Positions 63,542-64,000 of a stretch of DNA of 64,000 nt are shown piece after piece. Source of the stretch: Acinetobacter nosocomialis NIPH 2119. Its GTDB lineage: Bacteria > Pseudomonadota > Gammaproteobacteria > Pseudomonadales > Moraxellaceae. The position numbers and the translations under genes were made by a program. The notes beneath the pieces are model-generated. The model worked only from the letters and a program-made list of their open reading frames with translations, was not told the DNA's origin and ran no database searches. The stretch covers positions 695,556 through 759,555 of the forward strand of contig NZ_KB849239.1 of NCBI RefSeq assembly GCF_000368085.1, written 5' to 3'. Every line of letters starts with the position of its first letter. Positions within the stretch are counted from its first letter, which is position 1.

Positions 63542-63552
63542 TTGGGTGAAGT

Positions 63553-63780
63553 ATGCGATTAAGTATTTTTTGTCGAAAGCGTGGTTGTTCTCAATTAATT
63601 GACTTATCTCAAATGGATTGTTTGCAAGTCTCCCAAAGTGAACATCGAGGCGGCATGGTTAGCGAGAGCTTTTATGATGTTTTTATCTCACTAAAAAGTG
63701 GATTCATCTTTGATGCAACCATTGAAGATAAACAGCATGACAAGCTATTGGAATTGATTGAATGTGATCAAAAGATTTGA
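63553..63780 (+). CDS. Small phage protein, unknown
   Basis: A 75-residue protein, MRLSIFCRKRGCSQLIDLSQ, with GGMVSESFYDVFISLKSG. GGGTGA is placed as SD. No known family. Confidence 0.62.
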   Translation: MRLSIFCRKRGCSQLIDLSQMDCLQVSQSEHRGGMVSESFYDVFISLKSGFIFDATIEDKQHDKLLELIECDQKI

Positions 63781-63823
63781 TTTGGAACTGATTAAATTTC
63801 AACTATAGAACAACTGAAACAAT

Positions 63824-63852
63824 AGCCTCAATCACAGCATTGGGGCTTTTTT
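63824..63852 (+). terminator. Terminator hairpin carrying the next gene's SD
   Basis: AGCCTCAAT (63824-63832), loop CACAGC, ATTGGGGCT (63839-63847; one G-U), TTTTT, ATG at 63853. GGGG is the SD. Confidence 0.75.
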
Positions 63853-64000
63853 ATGGCTAGCAAAAATAGAAAGACAAAAGTTCTATCTTACAACTTACAT
63901 GACCGATGCCGTAAATATACCGGTGTTGATCGAAGTAATGTCGATGTTGATGCAATGGTCAACTTGATCAACAGTGACCATGTTCAAGAAATGGTTGCTA
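63853..64000 (+). CDS. Phage protein, 5' part (runs off the window)
   Basis: Forty-nine codons visible, starting MASKNRKTKVLSYNLHDRCR and KYTGVDRSNVDVD. Basic at the start. Open to the right edge. Family not recognised. Confidence 0.6.
   Translation, partial: MASKNRKTKVLSYNLHDRCRKYTGVDRSNVDVDAMVNLINSDHVQEMVA

Overview
The window is an Acinetobacter chromosome segment, most likely from the calcoaceticus-baumannii complex. The evidence is the low GC with A/T-rich spacers, a CpaA/CpaB secreted protease-chaperone pair, a SmvA efflux locus, a Tat-exported phosphocholine phospholipase C, a Csu-like archaic pilus operon, and phage genes of Acinetobacter type. CpaA is best known from A. nosocomialis and some A. 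baumannii/pittii lineages, so species is not fixed by the window.

Layout. 1-30.0 kb is chromosomal: a serine hydrolase tail, divergent smvR-like/smvA with two palindromic operators, cpaA-cpaB, dnaX, a 50-residue lipoprotein plus plc behind a possible Pho box, thioesterase/alcohol dehydrogenase, a YcgJ-like protein, a threonine-rich leader peptide with a terminator in front of an isochorismatase-family hydrolase, HxlR/tautomerase, a cell-envelope run (wzb-like phosphatase, murB, YdcF-like, alpha/beta hydrolase), lipoprotein, choloylglycine-type hydrolase, GltB-like flavoprotein, a four-gene archaic chaperone-usher pilus, and a PepSY membrane protein.

From about 30.2 kb to the right edge lies a prophage that is not complete in the window. 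It has an integrase, an HTH-HEXXH protease plus partner gene, a leftward early operon (31.5-39.1 kb), a lambda-like immunity region with five matching operators split into a left and a right cluster (39.16-40.42 kb), a rightward early/replication operon of tightly overlapping genes (40.4-48.0 kb: cro-like, HNH, C5 methyltransferase, replication organiser, DnaC-like), a gap with few genes (48.0-49.8 kb), a RusA-like resolvase, and then lysozyme/tail, Ntn-protease-like, nuclease-like and baseplate genes. No terminase large subunit, portal, capsid or sheath is seen before 64 kb.

The most unusual signals are: (1) five prophage genes whose start codon directly follows an intrinsic-terminator-like hairpin, with the Shine-Dalgarno inside the 3' arm and the T-tract as spacer; (2) a roughly 90-nt three-way-junction structure at 60085-60173; (3) a complete-looking threonine attenuator in front of a cysteine hydrolase; (4) virion-region genes encoding a proteasome-like Ntn protein and a protein ending in a BECR-type nuclease-like domain; (5) a 12-copy TTAAC tract upstream of a HicB-like fusion protein.
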